DNA of 64,000 bases from Albifimbria verrucaria (GCA_020081605.1 JAHREC010000011.1:2480001-2544000), one strand, 5' to 3'. Shown: positions 37,700 to 51,074, numbered from the stretch's first letter. A program made the numbers and translations. The notes: generated by a model from the sequence alone, not told the origin.

Positions 37700-40600
37700 T
37701 CATACTTTTCCCAACCCTCTCTTCTTCGGCATCCTTGCGAGCCAATAAATGGCATAAATAGCAAGGGTATTGAAGATCAAGTAGACGGCCATAAAACCCA
37801 CATTGCGCCAAGCATGTCCAGTCTCCATCCCTAATTGATGGAGAAGGGCATTGGTCTGGTTCACTGGGCAATAATGGCAGTTGTGATAATCCTCTGGATT
37901 TTTAAGTACCCCACCCGCAGTCTGGAGGAACGGCTGCAAATATCTGCCACAAGTGATATTAAGAGATGCCGTAGACGGAGGATCTAAGAGTAGAAGCTGC
38001 GTTTCAGAACAATCGATACGTGTGTTTAATAGTCCGGCCAGTACCATTCCGTTAATAAAATAAGTAAGCGGCGAAGCTCGATAAAGAAAGACCCAGAAGC
38101 GAGGAAGTTCATTAGGGAAACAAGTACACTAGAGAAACAGATGTTAGCCTCAAGCGCTTTGGGGTGTAGACTTCTAGAGTAGTATTTAATTGACTCGAGT
38201 ACCCACCCGCAAAACACAAGAGAAAGCCAGAAGCACAGGGTGGCAACCTGGACGGCTTGTTCATCATGCTCAAAACCAACACCCACAGCCTGTGAGAATG
38301 TCGTGAGCCACAGGCAAAAGAGCCATATGAGCAAGAACACCAAGCTCCCTTTCCATCATTCCAAAACTTGGATCGCCGTTCTGCCAGAGCAAAGTGAGGT
38401 AATACCACGAAAAAAATACCGCTACGGAGGCGACGGTTTGCCACCACAGCTCGACAATGATGTTGGCTGTCAGGAAAACCACCCAAGAGTACGACTTAGA
38501 TCTTTTTCACGGGTTTCGAAGAGGCTACGGTTGGCGACAAGACGGGGAATGATTTGTTGGTCAAGGGTACTGAAGAGTTGCGTAATGAGGAAGATAGAGA
38601 ACAGAAGATTGACAAAGCCCTGCATATCCAGTGGCGTGTCATAGAAGGACACGGCATTAAGGAAGCACTTGTTTGATTGTCAATCTATGATGTTGTGAAA
38701 ATTTAACTTGGAAGGATACATACCACACCGACACAGAGAGCCAGCTTCGACCATATGTAAGTTGGATCCCTCCAGTAGTCTTGGAACAACCGCCTTGTCA
38801 CAATAATGTTTTGTTGAATGAATGAAACAGAATACTCATCGTTGATGGATTTATCAGGTGGCCGGGTCAGTTGAGTATAGCCTGCTGAAGTAACGCATTG
38901 TAGGAGGTAATGCTGCATTTCTTGGTATTGTCGGCTCTCTCTCCATTCCATTGGCCAGGTTGAATTTTCCATATTGTGTACTTGCTTCACTGCCAATGAC
39001 TTCCTGGGGTCAGCTCAGTAATGATAGGTGTTGGTTCGTGATTAGTGATGGCACGTAGCATCCATTCCGCTGGATTTTCACCTAACTGACACTTAGGAAC
39101 TCCTCTACTCTCGAAATATTCTATCATTGTGGAGGCGTCTTGTCCAATATCACCGAAATATGCAGTCTCTCCATGGTTACTCAGAAGGAGCAGGCGGTCA
39201 AACATTTCAAATAGTTGGGAGGATGGCTGGTGAATCGTGCAAAGAATCGCTTGTCCGCGATCTGCTAGCTTGCGAAGAAGCATGCAGATAGACCATGCTG
39301 TCTGACTATCCAGTCCCGATGTTGGCTCATCTGTAAAACTCTTATTAGTATTGCAATATCGTCCACTCATACTGCAACTGTGTCTACCTAGAAAAAGCAG
39401 CAACTCGGGCTTGGCGACAAGTTCCACGCCGATGCTAAGTCTCTTGCGTTGCTCGATATTTAAACCTGTGGATGGGTTAGCACACTTGACGTATGATCCA
39501 ACTTGATTTTCCTCACCAGTGCCAGGAATGCCAATTACAGCATCGGCATATGGTTCCATATCCAGGACATCGATGATTGTGTTTACATAGGTTAATTTTC
39601 CTTCTTTTGTTTCAGCACTATGCTGTCGAAGCAAGGCACTAAACTCGAGTGCTTCACGAACTGTCGCGGTGGGAAGATGAATATCCTCTTGTTGGACATA
39701 GCCAATTCTGCGCTGGAAACTCGCATCGCGTAATGTTCCATCAATATAGATGCCGCCAGAAGCCGTGCCAAATGAGGCTCGATTGGCTAGGATATCAAGC
39801 AGAGTTGTTTTACCAGCACCAGTAACGCCCTGCCAATGCTAGTTTAGCACAAGTTTAGCCACTCAATACTTGAGCACGCAGTCTTCTTACCATGAGAGCC
39901 GTCATTGTTCCCGGTTTAACCCATCCGTTCATATCATTCAGAATTTTCTTGGCTCCGTTCTTGGTTCTGACCTCATAGCTCAAATCGTTCCAATGAAATA
40001 CGGATAATTGTTTGCGAATAGTGGGAATGATGTTAGGAGGCGACTCCGGTTCATTCTCTCCATTGACCTTGTTGATATCTTGAGCGAATTGTGGGAGTTT
40101 GCAGCCTTCTCCGAGTCAAGGGAACGCTGTGGCTGGCTCGGTATGTGGCTACGCTGGAAGAGGAGGACCTCACCTTTATATTTCTCCGCGGGGTTGTACT
40201 CCGTGGCCACCAAATGAATGATACAAAACGTGACCATGATTATAACCAGGATTCCGAAATTCCTCCACAGATGGCTTTGGTTGTATCCATAGCTGAGGTA
40301 CAGATAAGCAGATCCTTGCACATTCGGGTTTCCATATTCAGCGCCCACGATTGGACATACCCTCCCACTCATTCCTGGCTGATCGGCATAGGCAGGTCCA
40401 GTAGGGACAGTGTTGGAACAAGGAAATTTCCTATCGTGAAGCTGTCTAACGAGTCAGTCATTGACAAGCCAAGCTACCTTAGTCAAAGACTTGAGCATTC
40501 TGCCTACCTCTGTGACCATTAAGCTCTCATAGACGTATGCCATCGGATTTATCCACCTGAACCACGAAAGCCACGGCTTCATGTATGGCACTGGTATAAC

Positions 40601-42500
40601 GAAGCCTGTGTACACGATGCACAGCACAACCACGAGCCCGGCAGGAGCCATAGTTTGTTCCAGAGTCCGTGACAGTGAACCCAGAGTACGGAAAACCATG
40701 GACATTGTCAGCACCACGAAGAACATAAACAAGAGATGGGTAAAGAAGGCCGAAGTGGTGCGACGTAAGTTGGTCATGAAGTAAAGCGTCACGTTGAACA
40801 TGATCGATGTACAAAGCTTTATTGGTAAATCGCAAATCATGGAGGCAACTGCTTCAACGAAAGGATGATATAGGGTATACCGATGATGCTTTTCTACGAT
40901 AGGCCGTTGCGCCCACATTGTGAGAACCTAGCAGTGGCGCTGTTAGCAGATTTTCACATTTAAAAGGTCTTGCTCACGGGGCCGCAGACTATACCTCAAA
41001 AGCCGGTGAAAAGGCACAGATCATGAGAGAGAAGAAGATCAAAACAGCTCTTCGGCTGAGACTCTCGGCAGTATCTGGAAGATCATAGTACACACTGCCA
41101 ACCACAATGGCAAGAACTGCATTTGCAAAGACTGCTGACGCCGCAGGCACGTAGTTACTGCGGAGACGAACAAAGCCTCTTTGAACACAGATGCTAATCT
41201 GCCCAGAGATCGGAAGCAAGTATGTTGCGGAGTTGAACCTAGTTGTCAGGATTAATGCCAAGCAATGTGTAGGCTACGGGTGTTTAAGACTTACTCTATT
41301 GCACCGTTGTTCGTGGTAGGCGACTTGCTTTGTTTTTGGCTACCACAACTGGGTATTCTTAGAGGATGAATCGATTCAAACCTTGAAATACTATCCAGCA
41401 GCTGTTTTGCCTCGAAACTTTGCTTCCATGCTTCAGCAAATTCAGAAGCTGTCCTTGGAGCTCGAGCTTCAAATCCGCTTCGGATGATCCTCTCAGCTGG
41501 GTTCGTCAGAGACGTCAAAAATCTGCAATGACCACTCTTTTCGGTTTCACGAAGCCGAGGGTATGAAAATAGTCTACAGCGGAGCCAGTTGAGCCAAAGT
41601 AGATTTGACGCCCTTCGTAGAGCAACATGACTTTATCAAATTTCTATGTCTTTCAAGTCAGTTCTCAACATTACGATTTGGCAGTCCTAGACAACTTACC
41701 TTGTACATAGAATCTGATGCCTGATAAACACTCATGATCGCCACCGAGCGCAACATGTCTGTTGTCTTTCGTAACAGGTTGATGAATTTCTGCGCAGTCG
41801 CACTATCGAGACCACGGGTGCTATTGTCCCAGCATTGCAGGTGCGCAGCACTTATGAGCGCTTCAGCAATGCTTGTCCTCCTCATCTCACCTCCACTGAC
41901 CCCACGAACCATGCTGTTCCCCATTCTGGTATCAAAAGCACACGACAGGTTGAATAGCTCGGCCATATCTCGACTGTTTGCTTGTGCTGTAGCGCGGCTA
42001 TTCGAGCCTGACTCTCGACTCGACGCTGCAAACGCAAGAGTCTGACCAACAGTGAGCTCGGGGAAATGTGCATCAACCTCAGCGAGATATAGACTGTCGC
42101 CTGCGAAGTCACTATGCATTTGGTCGTAAGTAATGCCTGCGTAATTAATCATTGTATTCTCGCCAATCTGGATGCCATGCGTGTTTCCAGATAAGACTTT
42201 TAGAAACGACGAACAGCCACTGCCTGGTCTCCCGAGTACGAGAACCATCTCTCCTGGCTCAGCCAGACCATCAAACTTGTGCAATATCTGCACCTTCGTC
42301 GGTTGTTGCTTCTTGAGTAGTCTAGCAACATAACGCGGAAAGACCAGCGCATAGGAGGCGACAGTGTGTTGGAAAGTCGCTGAAGATTTGAAGCCATGAC
42401 ATTCCAGATTCCGGAATGAGACTCCTGTCTGAGGGAACTTCTTGTCCTGCTGCCGTTGCAGCCAGTCCTGGAGAGTCTTGTCTCGGCCTGACGCGTCCAT
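37700..42500 (-). CDS. PDR-type ABC transporter (ABCG, full-size)
   Basis: A full-size pleiotropic drug resistance transporter of the plasma membrane, arranged NBD-TMD-NBD-TMD. NBD1 has the PDR-type degenerate Walker [13 protein letters not shown], signature [11 protein letters not shown] and Walker [17 protein letters not shown]. The first membrane domain spans about 41260-40470 and includes [22 protein letters not shown]2 has Walker [13 protein letters not shown], the PDR-type signature region [15 protein letters not shown] and [16 protein letters not shown]. The last segment ends [13 protein letters not shown]. Several introns of 50-70 bp (for example about 41237-41293, 39335-39390 and 40920-40990) and several frame breaks are needed, so the exact product of about 1,430 residues cannot be stated. 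The start is at 42500 (MDASGRD); an in-frame ATG at 42521 is an alternative. It exports hydrophobic compounds; substrate unknown. Confidence 0.9.
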
Positions 42501-43328
42501 CTGTGCAGACGAGACTTTCAATCACAGAAGACGGAAACTACTATCGGGAGCTGAGCCTTTAGTGTAGAAGAATATATCGATAATTCAGCAGGCTTCTGCA
42601 GCTGAAACCTGGAAACTTGTGGTTTGGAGTGAGGAACTTGTGGAAGTAGGGACACAGGTAAGAATCTGCACCCACACGCGTCCACTAATCGCAGCACGGA
42701 ACTTTCGGATAAAATTGAGGTCAATAATGACTGCAACCTCATATCAAGGTTGTATTCTGATGGGCGTGCTACATGATGCACAATCCTAAGGGGTGGCTGA
42801 CAAGGTGTTGGCTGACCCCTGTTGTGCAAGATGTGACTCTAGCGGCCGCAGATGATGGATACATTGTTCAGCCGAAATGTGCCAAAGTAAATGCAGCCAA
42901 CAAAGTCCTCGGATTCTGGCTAAATCAAGCCGAAGTTTGGGTTTGCTTGCCCGCGAAGCCGAACTGAGTATTCGATGCGCAGGTGTAGGTTGAGGCAGTG
43001 GAAAGTTTGGAAGTAAGCAATATGTGGGGAACAGAAGATGGTTTATGCTGTATGACCATGAGCCCCAAACACAGAACACTAAGCGTGCAGTTGGTCTCAG
43101 GATTGGCCAGGTCTGTTGCAGCCATGTACTTCTGTAAGAACCCATAACCCGTGGTGAGACCGAGATCAAGTTTGTTTCCGAAAGACATTTATTAAATTCA
43201 AATCATGATTCAGCATGAGAAAGCACGGCTATCAACTGTCTGCATCTAACGGTTCCCAAAAGGTAGCAACCTCAATTTCATTTTCTGTGACAATCCTTGG
43301 CTGCTGCTAGTGAAGATAGGACAGCTAC
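42501..43328. other. Intergenic region between ABC transporter and P450
   Basis: About 830 bases containing the transporter promoter and the 3' end of the first P450. Frames at 42518-43188 lack domains. No repeat recognised. Confidence 0.4.
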
Positions 43329-45015
43329 TCATTGCTCACTTTCGTCCTCAGCGACCATGCTGAAGCCCTTGCTGGACGCCGAGAAGTTCACATGCCACTT
43401 CCTGTTATCTCTCGGACGGAGCTCGACATGGACATCATCCTTCGGAGTCGGCATCGATGAAGTCATTGGGATGTCCTTTCGTGGCTCCACCCATTTTACA
43501 TCCTTGTTTAAAGGCTTGATGTCGAATCGAAGTACCAATAGCGCCGCAAATGACATGATGAAGGTGCTTACAAAATGGCGTCCGGGGCACAAAACATGGC
43601 CGCCACCGAACGTGCGGAATGCAGCAGCACTTGTGCGCTTCTTGCCGGGCTCTCGCAAAAATCGACGATGATCAAAAGTGCCTACTGTCGGACCCCAAAG
43701 GGCTGGATCCGAGTGTTGAATGGGTGCAGCAGTCATGACTGTTGCACCCTTCTTCAGGAGGTATCTGTGATCGAGCATCACGTCTTCCATAACCACCCTG
43801 GCTGAAATTCCAATGTGCACGTAGCGCAAGGTCTCTTGCCATGTTGAGAGTAGAATAGGAGTCGAAGTCTTGATCTGGGCTAGGTCAACTGTAGAGATGC
43901 CATCCTTGTTGACCTTGACTATCTTCTCAAGCTCTTCCCGCAGCTCACTGAGAATAACGGGGTTGGAGTATATATAATAGATCATCCAGTACGCGCTGGC
44001 TATACTGTTTGTCAATGCAGCAACCATATGTCCAATCTCTGTCGCTGCCACATCTCGACCACGTAGACCGTGATGAATATTGTGATTATAATGACACTGT
44101 ACGAGGAGCGAGCCGTTGAGATGAAGCTTGTCGTTGAAGTATTTCTCGAAAGCGGGTATAAGAAGCTGGTTTCGGGCGCGTAAACTTTTGGGCGCAAGAA
44201 GACTTGGCCACGCCTTTAACATATGGACCATGATTCCTGGTTCGAAATCGCTGTACATTGTTAGCTGTCACGTTTCCTTGACTTCTCGTACTCTTGATTA
44301 AGACTGGGCTTCAGCTTACTACCATGCGGCTTCAAGGGTTGAATCGCGAAACGGGTTGTCTAAACCATAAATGCTTTCTGTCTCAGCCATGAAGATTTGT
44401 CGGCGGACCCAGGTGAATAACTCGACCTTAGCTGGGCCCTTGTCGCTAACCTCTGCCAGGGAATTTGCCATGACCCCAGCTGCCGCTCCAGTTATCGCAT
44501 CGAGCCCGGGGCCGGGGACAATGCTGGATTGATATATGGGACGAAGGTGTCTAGGTAAGAGCCCTCCTCAAACATATTGTCTGCACCTATAATAGCATTT
44601 CCAGCTGGACCGACATCCATCACATTTGCAGCTGCTTGCGACGCGATAGGTTCAAACGCAATTGTCTTGTATTGCCTCTGAATTTGCGGAATTAATGATA
44701 GGGAGTTGACGACGTAAATACGTGACCCTGGCATGCGCAAGGTGTAGATTGGCAGATTGTACTTGTCCCTATTGAACAATGGTAATTCGTCAGTCCAGTT
44801 CAACTAGCCTTTCCAATTGATTAGGAAGCAACCAACCTGAGCTTCACCAAGAACTTTGGCATGCCTGGCAGGAAACCAAAGATTGGACTAAGAAATGGTA
44901 TGGAGGTCTCAAGCATTGGCGGCTCCTTAGGATCCTGGGTGTAATTGAGAAGCGCAGTAAGAAACATGTACGCCGCGCCCACAAAGCCCAGGGCCAGCAC
45001 AATTGTGGATGGCAT
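43329..45015 (-). CDS. Cytochrome P450, membrane-anchored (CYP7/CYP8-like fungal type)
   Basis: The ATG at 45015 starts an N-terminal anchor (STIVLALGFVGAAYMFLTAL), then a proline-rich hinge. After an intron whose donor follows LVKLR (about 44757-44842), DKYNLPIYTLRMPGSRIYVV resumes. The I-helix region is GHMVAALTNSIASAYWMIYY, the ExxR motif lies in LLSTWQETLRYVHIG, the PERF-like region is FDHRRFLREPGKK, and the heme-binding loop is FRTFGGGHVLCPGRHF. The motif style resembles fungal P450s annotated as 7B1-like; that is resemblance only. A frame break lies near 44505 (between PGS and LDAITGAAAGVMA), and an intron near 44255-44330. It is divergent from a second P450 and follows the transporter on the same strand. 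Confidence 0.9.
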
Positions 45016-46016
45016 CGTGGCGAGACGACGACTGCTTGTTTCGATTGCTTTGGTGTTGATGCTTTGACGCAATTTTCTTACTGGTGTTTCTAGAATGTGT
45101 GAGAGGAGGCAGGGATGCAGGAATTGTGTCCGCAAAGGTGAAATCCGTATCCTTCCAAAGAAATCTTGCCTGACATCTTTTGGGGGCGGGCTGGCAAACC
45201 CTTGAAGATCCGTTCGTTATCCGAGCGGCCCGTTGGTCCAGTGCAGTCTTCGTCCGCCCCAACCAGGCCAGACTGTTGGTTGGTGCGACATTGGGGGCGT
45301 AAGGTTTCATTGGCGATCGCTATGGTTGTGGCTGCAGCTTTTCCAAGTTGCACGAAGGTTGACAAGGATGCATCGAGCCATATTCCACCAACAAATGGCT
45401 TAGTGTCAACCAAAATAAGCCCGTTCCAGCCTTCTCCTTGCCAAACAGAACTTCGCAGACATGGGTCAGGAAGGAATGTCGCATCCGGCCTCCAATGCAC
45501 ACAAACAATTCTCGCTATGATAGGTTGTCTTTGGCATAAGCAGAAGAGGTGCATATGGTACGCTTCCCCTCACTACTACATCGACGTCGAAATGTGTATT
45601 TGAAGAAAGGCCATGCTGCCAAGAAGCACAAGGCTTCTAGGGTCCATAACGATTCATGATATGGACGCCCCTCCACCGATCCTTGGGGTTATCGCGTTCG
45701 ACTTAGATCTTGCGCATAAAGGAGCTGAATTTCACGCATGTTATCTGCAGACTGGGTGCATGTAGCAACCAATATGGTCGTCATGGCCTCTGGACTGTGA
45801 TCCCTGCGCCACATCTGCCCGAATCAATCCGATTGTCCATCTCATGTCCCTAACGAAGCCTCTCTCCAACCAACTGTCCAAACTTCGCGCAGTTACTCAG
45901 TCGCTTATTCTGGTGAAGCTATTAAAGGTTGATCTTTAACCAGCACTCAGCCATGGCTGATCGTCTTAATCGACTCGTTGGTCTTGCTATCTGCTACAAA
46001 CGGTGACATAACAATT
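45016..46016. promoter_or_regulatory. Shared 5' region of the two divergent P450 genes
   Basis: One kilobase between head-to-head P450 starts, which should contain both promoters. CGG and CCG triplets occur (for example near 45220-45260), as expected of possible Zn2Cys6 factor sites, but no spaced palindrome stands out enough to claim. The 45166-45603 (+) frame is open by chance. Confidence 0.4.
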
Positions 46017-47945
46017 ATGGGCGCACAAGAGCCTATAACCAAGAGCTCGCTGCTCGAATTCTTGTGGATACCTGCCATACTCTATTTCTCCCTGGATAAT
46101 ACCACCAGTATCTTACCAACCCTTGTCACTTTACTAATTGTTCATGCTCTCATCAATTATCTTATCGTTGCCTCGAGGTGGCATTTCGTCAACCGATTTG
46201 AAAGGCTCAAGGGGAATGAAGGAGAGCACCTCCTAAGTTCCCTTCTCTTATCCCTTACATAGGAAGCGCACTGTCATTCGCATGGGACAACGCCAAATTC
46301 CTTCGCTGTGCTACGTGAGTCTAGTTTTGCCAATCAGTAAAGTCTCCGAAATTTCGCTAACTGCGTGGTTCTTGGCTACGAACAGGACCTACACTAGTAG
46401 ACTGACCGCATCCAGGATTTCCTTCCTTGGATTTGACATCTATTGCTTCCAAGACCGACACACTATTGCAAATATCTGGAAGCAGTCTACTACACTATCC
46501 AGCCCCAGCACCATTTATGTCTACGTCCTCAAATATTTCTTCGGTATTTCAGAGTACTGCCTATCAGTCTACCGTGTTGATAATTCTGGCCCTTTCTATA
46601 AACCGTGGGCTGGAAGCAATGTCCCAGCCGATGGCCGCGTTGATCATGTGACCCATCATGGCTTTCTTCAAGCCCTAAATGGTTCAGACCTGCGTTCAAC
46701 TACTAGGCGCTATATGACGTCGCTTACAGCTAGGCTTGAGGAAAAGAATTTCTCGGGTGAGTGGGTGGAGATGGGTGACTTCTCTGACTTCTTCCGAGAT
46801 ATTGTTGGCTCAGCTCTTATTGAGTCACTGTTTGGTCCAACAATGCTTCGTATCAACCCGCAGTTTATACAGGACCTATGGGGCTTTGATGATAGCATTC
46901 CCTGGCTTGCTAGAGGTGTGCCAGCTTTCATTAAACCATCAGCATACGAGCATCGCGAAAAGGGTGTCGCTCAGCTCAAGCGTTGGTATAACTATGCCAG
47001 GAAGCACTTTGATGCATCAAATATCAGCAGTGACGGTGATGGAGATCCGATTTGGGGTCCAAGCTCATGAGGTATAGACAGGAGAAGTTGCTGGCGCTCA
47101 GAGGCCACGATGATGAGGCTCTTGCAAGAATGGACCTCGGTTTAGCATGGGGGTAGGTTATTCATCTACCATTCTAGATTCCCAAATTATTGACTTCAAT
47201 AATAGTGCTGTCGGCAATACTATCCCGTGCGCCATGCTCTCCGCTTTCCACATATTCAAAGATGGCGATCTTCTAGAGCGCGTTCGCAATGACGTGGATA
47301 ACCTTTCAGGCAAAGGCCACTTATTGGATGTCGACCCGAACAGACTAATCAGAGAGTCTCTTCTCTCATCCATCTATGCTGAAACTCTCCGTCTCTATGT
47401 TAAGACATACTTCATGGTCAGCTCGCCGCACTCAGATGTCCATTTAGGCAAGTGGCTTCTTCCTAAGGGCCGTATCGGCCTTATGAACGCCGGTATCTCT
47501 CATCTCGATGAATCTTTCTGGAACGAATATGGTGGTAAATATCCTGTCACCTCGTTTTGGGCTGATCGGTTTATTATTGATCCTAAAGATCCTCAGAGCG
47601 GCCCTGTGGCACCGCACGTGCGTGAATCTGGCGACTATGTGCAGCCCAAAGCGAATGACAGCCAAAAGACCCGTGATACTCCCTTTTTCTCCATGGAAGG
47701 AACCGAGGGATCATGGTATCCTTACGGAGGTAAGAGAAAACCCGAGAGTAGATATGGTGACAAAAGGACTACGCTAAAATCCTAATTCAGGCAACCATGG
47801 TATCTGTCCTGGCCGTTTCTTGGCCAAATCTGTAATCCTGTTCACTTGTGCTTATTTATCTAAGAACTATGAGGTTGAGATTCTTTCGGATAACATCAAA
47901 ATGAGCTCTTGGAGGTTTGGGCTTGGTGTAGGGGCTAACACATGA
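46017..47945 (+). CDS. Cytochrome P450, second divergent copy type
   Basis: MGAQEPITKSS starts a chain with a membrane anchor (SILPTLVTLLIVHALINYLI), then PPKFPSLIPYIGSALSFAWD, the usual P450 N-terminal block. An intron with branch CTAAC follows (about 46315-46386). Then DFFRDIVGSALIESLFGPTM, the I-helix region AVGNTIPCAMLSAFHIF after an intron at about 47152-47204, the ExxR motif YAETLRLYVKT, and the heme loop YGGNHGICPGRFLAKS after another intron ending near 47791. In the standard heme loop the fourth residue before Cys is Gly; here it is Asn, with a Gly two before Cys. Breaks that look like missing G occur near 46227 and 47055. Stop at 47943-47945. Fewer than 25% identity to the first P450 by eye, so not a recent duplicate. 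Confidence 0.88.
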
Positions 47946-48866
47946 TTTGCCATTCCGGATCAGGAGGAGAATCGTGTGAACTTACTTACAGGTATTATCG
48001 ATATTCTTCTTCAAGCTCCGTTCATATCATGTAGTCTTGCCATGTTCAAAGTTTACTTAAAATAACACAAAACATCTCGGCACTTATATCACGAGGTAAA
48101 CTATTGCATACGTTAGATAAAGTGCATCGTCAGGATAGTATTGCGTATCTACGAGTACGCCACCAACGAAACATCGGATGCGCCATCCTGAAACCACGTT
48201 ATAATGTCCCCTGAATGTAATTTGTAACATCACATCTCGTGTAAGCACTTTTCTCATTGTATGAATGTTGTTGGTACAAATGATTCTCACTTCCGAGCCG
48301 TAGCGGGACAAAACGTGTCCTCCGCTCACCACACCCCAGATCAAACTTCGCCCCGAATAACAGAAATAGAACTCCAACCTGCAGTATGGCATGTAATGCT
48401 GACATACAATTTGTAACGGCAAGCGAATGCTACAGGACCCACCTGTAGGCAGATGCTTGTGCAGCAATTATCAACAGCAGCCAACAAATGCTGAGTGGCG
48501 CTCGGCCTACATAGGAGGTATGCAACAAACAAGACATAACCGCATCAGGGACATCCCCGAATGTGCGGAACTCTAACACCCCACAATTCACAGTTGCAAT
48601 GAATGCTGCTAGATGTCGGGGTGTTCAATTAGCAAGTGACCATGGCAGGCCTGTCATTACGTGTGGGTATTGAATCTCTGGACAGGGAAAACACGCCATT
48701 ACTGATCCAGGCTGCTCTTGTATCAGAGAGCTACAAACCACACCATCATCATCCTCTCCTCTTCTCATGTATAATATGTTGGTGCCTACAAATAATCTTC
48801 CATTGGATCAGTCAAGGATTCGAGCATACTAAACGTACCCAACTCTTGCAAGCCCTACTCTCAATG
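47946..48866. other. Intergenic region downstream of second P450
   Basis: About 920 bases before the second receptor gene, on the same strand. It contains the P450 3' end and the receptor promoter. No RNA gene or repeat recognised; the 48084-48532 (-) frames lack domains. Confidence 0.4.
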
Positions 48867-50264
48867 TTGAATCCAGATCAGCAGCAACAGCCACCCTCCT
48901 TGCCTCCGGGTATGGATATGTGCATGCTTCCTGCAGGAAATCTCCTGATGGAAGCCTCTCAGACTTTGTGAACGTTCAGACACTAGTTCCGGCACTCATA
49001 TCAGTCTGTGTACTCTTGGCTTTCTTTGCCATTCTATTCACATTCTGTAGATTGTTTGCGAACAGACGGAAGCTGTGGTGGAGCGATTGTATGGGCTCCT
49101 CTCTTAGCTCCTTTTGTAAGATATCTTCAATAAACAACTAACTATCAAATGCTGAAACAGATTTCGTCGCCATTGGACTGCTGTTATCGCTTGGGCACAC
49201 AGGTCTCATGCTCGCTCAAACGAAGTACGCGCGTCATCAATGGGACGTCAGAGCGTGCTGGTACGATGGTAAATACACCAAGGTAAACCTCCATCTTCGA
49301 ATAGCCAGTGAAAGTATATGAGCTCACCACCATCACAGCTATTATTTGCTCAACAAATCATCCTCAATTTCTCGCTTTTCTTCTCCAAAGCATCCATCTT
49401 TCTGCTGTTTCGACAGATTTTCGAGGTCCAGAAATTCATGCGCATGTCAGTGCTCAGGGGTATCATCTTCACGAGCCTCCTCTACTTTACCAGTGTCCCA
49501 ACATCTGCCATTCTGTCAGCCCCTCGCATAGGGGAGAGCTGGGCTAGTGTTTTAACTAGTGGGCGTCCGGAGAAGGCTTTGCTGTGGGGAGTTGTTCAAG
49601 CATCATTGGCCATCGCATTGGATCTGTTTATCTTTGCCTTGCCAATTCCGTCCATTCTAAGGCTCAACCTTTCGAAAAGAGAAAGGTCCAGTTGCTGTGC
49701 GTTTTTATCACTGCTCTTGTGTAAGTGTTGCTCTGATACTTTTATTGTCGAAGTCAACTGAACTCGGGCCTACAGGGAGTTGTTGCCAGTGTGTTATCCT
49801 TGGTGTACCGAGTGGAGGCCATCGACACAACCGATGGCACTTGGAAATACACTGCACTCGTTATCTGCAATGTCGTCGAGAACGATCTAGCTATCATTAT
49901 CAGCAGCACTCCTGGATTTGCTAATTTCGCAAGGCTCTATCTGTCTGAGCTTGGTATTATTAGAACAATCTCTTCAACCTTTAGTGGAAGTGGCAGCAGG
50001 TCGAGGATCAACAAGCGATCCCAGGATAATCCAAACCCCAACAGGCCGCGGACAAGGAAAGATTCCCGGAACAAAAACGATCATGAACTTGACATGCTTG
50101 GCGATACTGTTGCGCTCAAAACATCGGCTTCCAGTGAACACTGTGATGGAATTATTCGGACGGTGGACTTCTCTCAGGAAATCCACGATCCAAGCTTTGT
50201 GTTGAGAACTAATAGCAGCGACCCTGAGGCCCAGAGCTACCCAATGAGAACGTACAAATATTAG
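48867..50264 (+). CDS. Second Pth11-like seven-transmembrane protein (rhodopsin-domain family)
   Basis: Membrane segments include LVPALISVCVLLAFFAILFT, FVAIGLLLSLGHTGLMLAQ, LFAQQIILNFSLFFSKASIF, RGIIFTSLLYFTSVPTSAIL and ALLWGVVQASLAIALDLFIF. The WWSD-YFVAIG turn matches the LxxDDY/F-type turn of fungal Pth11-like receptors, and the tail (about 80 residues, SGSGSRSRINKR onward) is polar. Introns fit at 49087-49160 (GTATGG, branch CTAAC), about 49283-49337 and about 49720-49775. Frame breaks that look like missing A occur near 48940 (GKSPDGSLSD) and 49677 (SKKRKVQLL). I chose the ATG at 48867 (MLNPDQQQQPPS) because the earlier in-frame Met at 48636 lies in sequence without coding bias. There is no CFEM domain. 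It ends the P450/transporter group. Confidence 0.8.
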
Positions 50265-51074
50265 TCTGATGCGATCCAACTACCCTCTCACTTCTCAGTT
50301 TTCCATCAAACATGTGCATCGGGACGCAATCGTTCTTGGGATTTGATGGAGGGCTTGGAAGGTAGCAACTTGAAGGATTACGATATTACCAGAGAAGCTT
50401 TGGGAAGGTAGTGTGTGGGGCATGGTCCGGCAAGGGAAAATACAGCGTTGTATTTTACCTACCCTATATTAGTTTACTTTTATTCTCCTTCTGATGGGTA
50501 TAAAGACTGCGGATTGCCCGACCTGATAGTAAGGGACAAGCAAGCATCTTTTACCAATATTTTCTGAATGCAATCCCTTGCTTCCTATCTTATGCTTTTA
50601 TGAAGTTTTAATTGATCAGATGATATGTGATGTGTAATACCACTTATCGTCTTCCTTGACGTTGTTACACTTTTGCGAGTAACCGGCCTTATGACTTGGT
50701 GTGGTGTTGTTCTGTCCCAACAAAGTAGTAACGTGTATTGGCCTACATTCAATAAGTTGGATTAGGATATACTTTGAGTTTTGTATCTACAAGGCAGCAA
50801 CGTGAGCCATTACGATAGCAATTATTTTGTGTACAAGCAAAATACGTAAGCAACCCCTTTCATTCCCCCATGCAACGATATCAAGTGAAAAGGCATGATA
50901 TCAATTTGGCCTTGTCCCACCGTACTGATAACAGCGCTTCATATGAAGCTCTGGAAGTCTATCTAATCATAGTTTACGGCTGCAGAAGAAATATCATTGG
51001 GAATGAAGATCGTGTGGGTACAATGATTGAAAACTATCTTGGAGATTTTAAGTTCGTATCTGGTTATGCGTTCT
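50265..51074. other. Intergenic region
   Basis: About 810 bases between convergent genes. AT-rich; the 50870-51109 (+) frame lacks bias. No repeat recognised. Confidence 0.4.
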
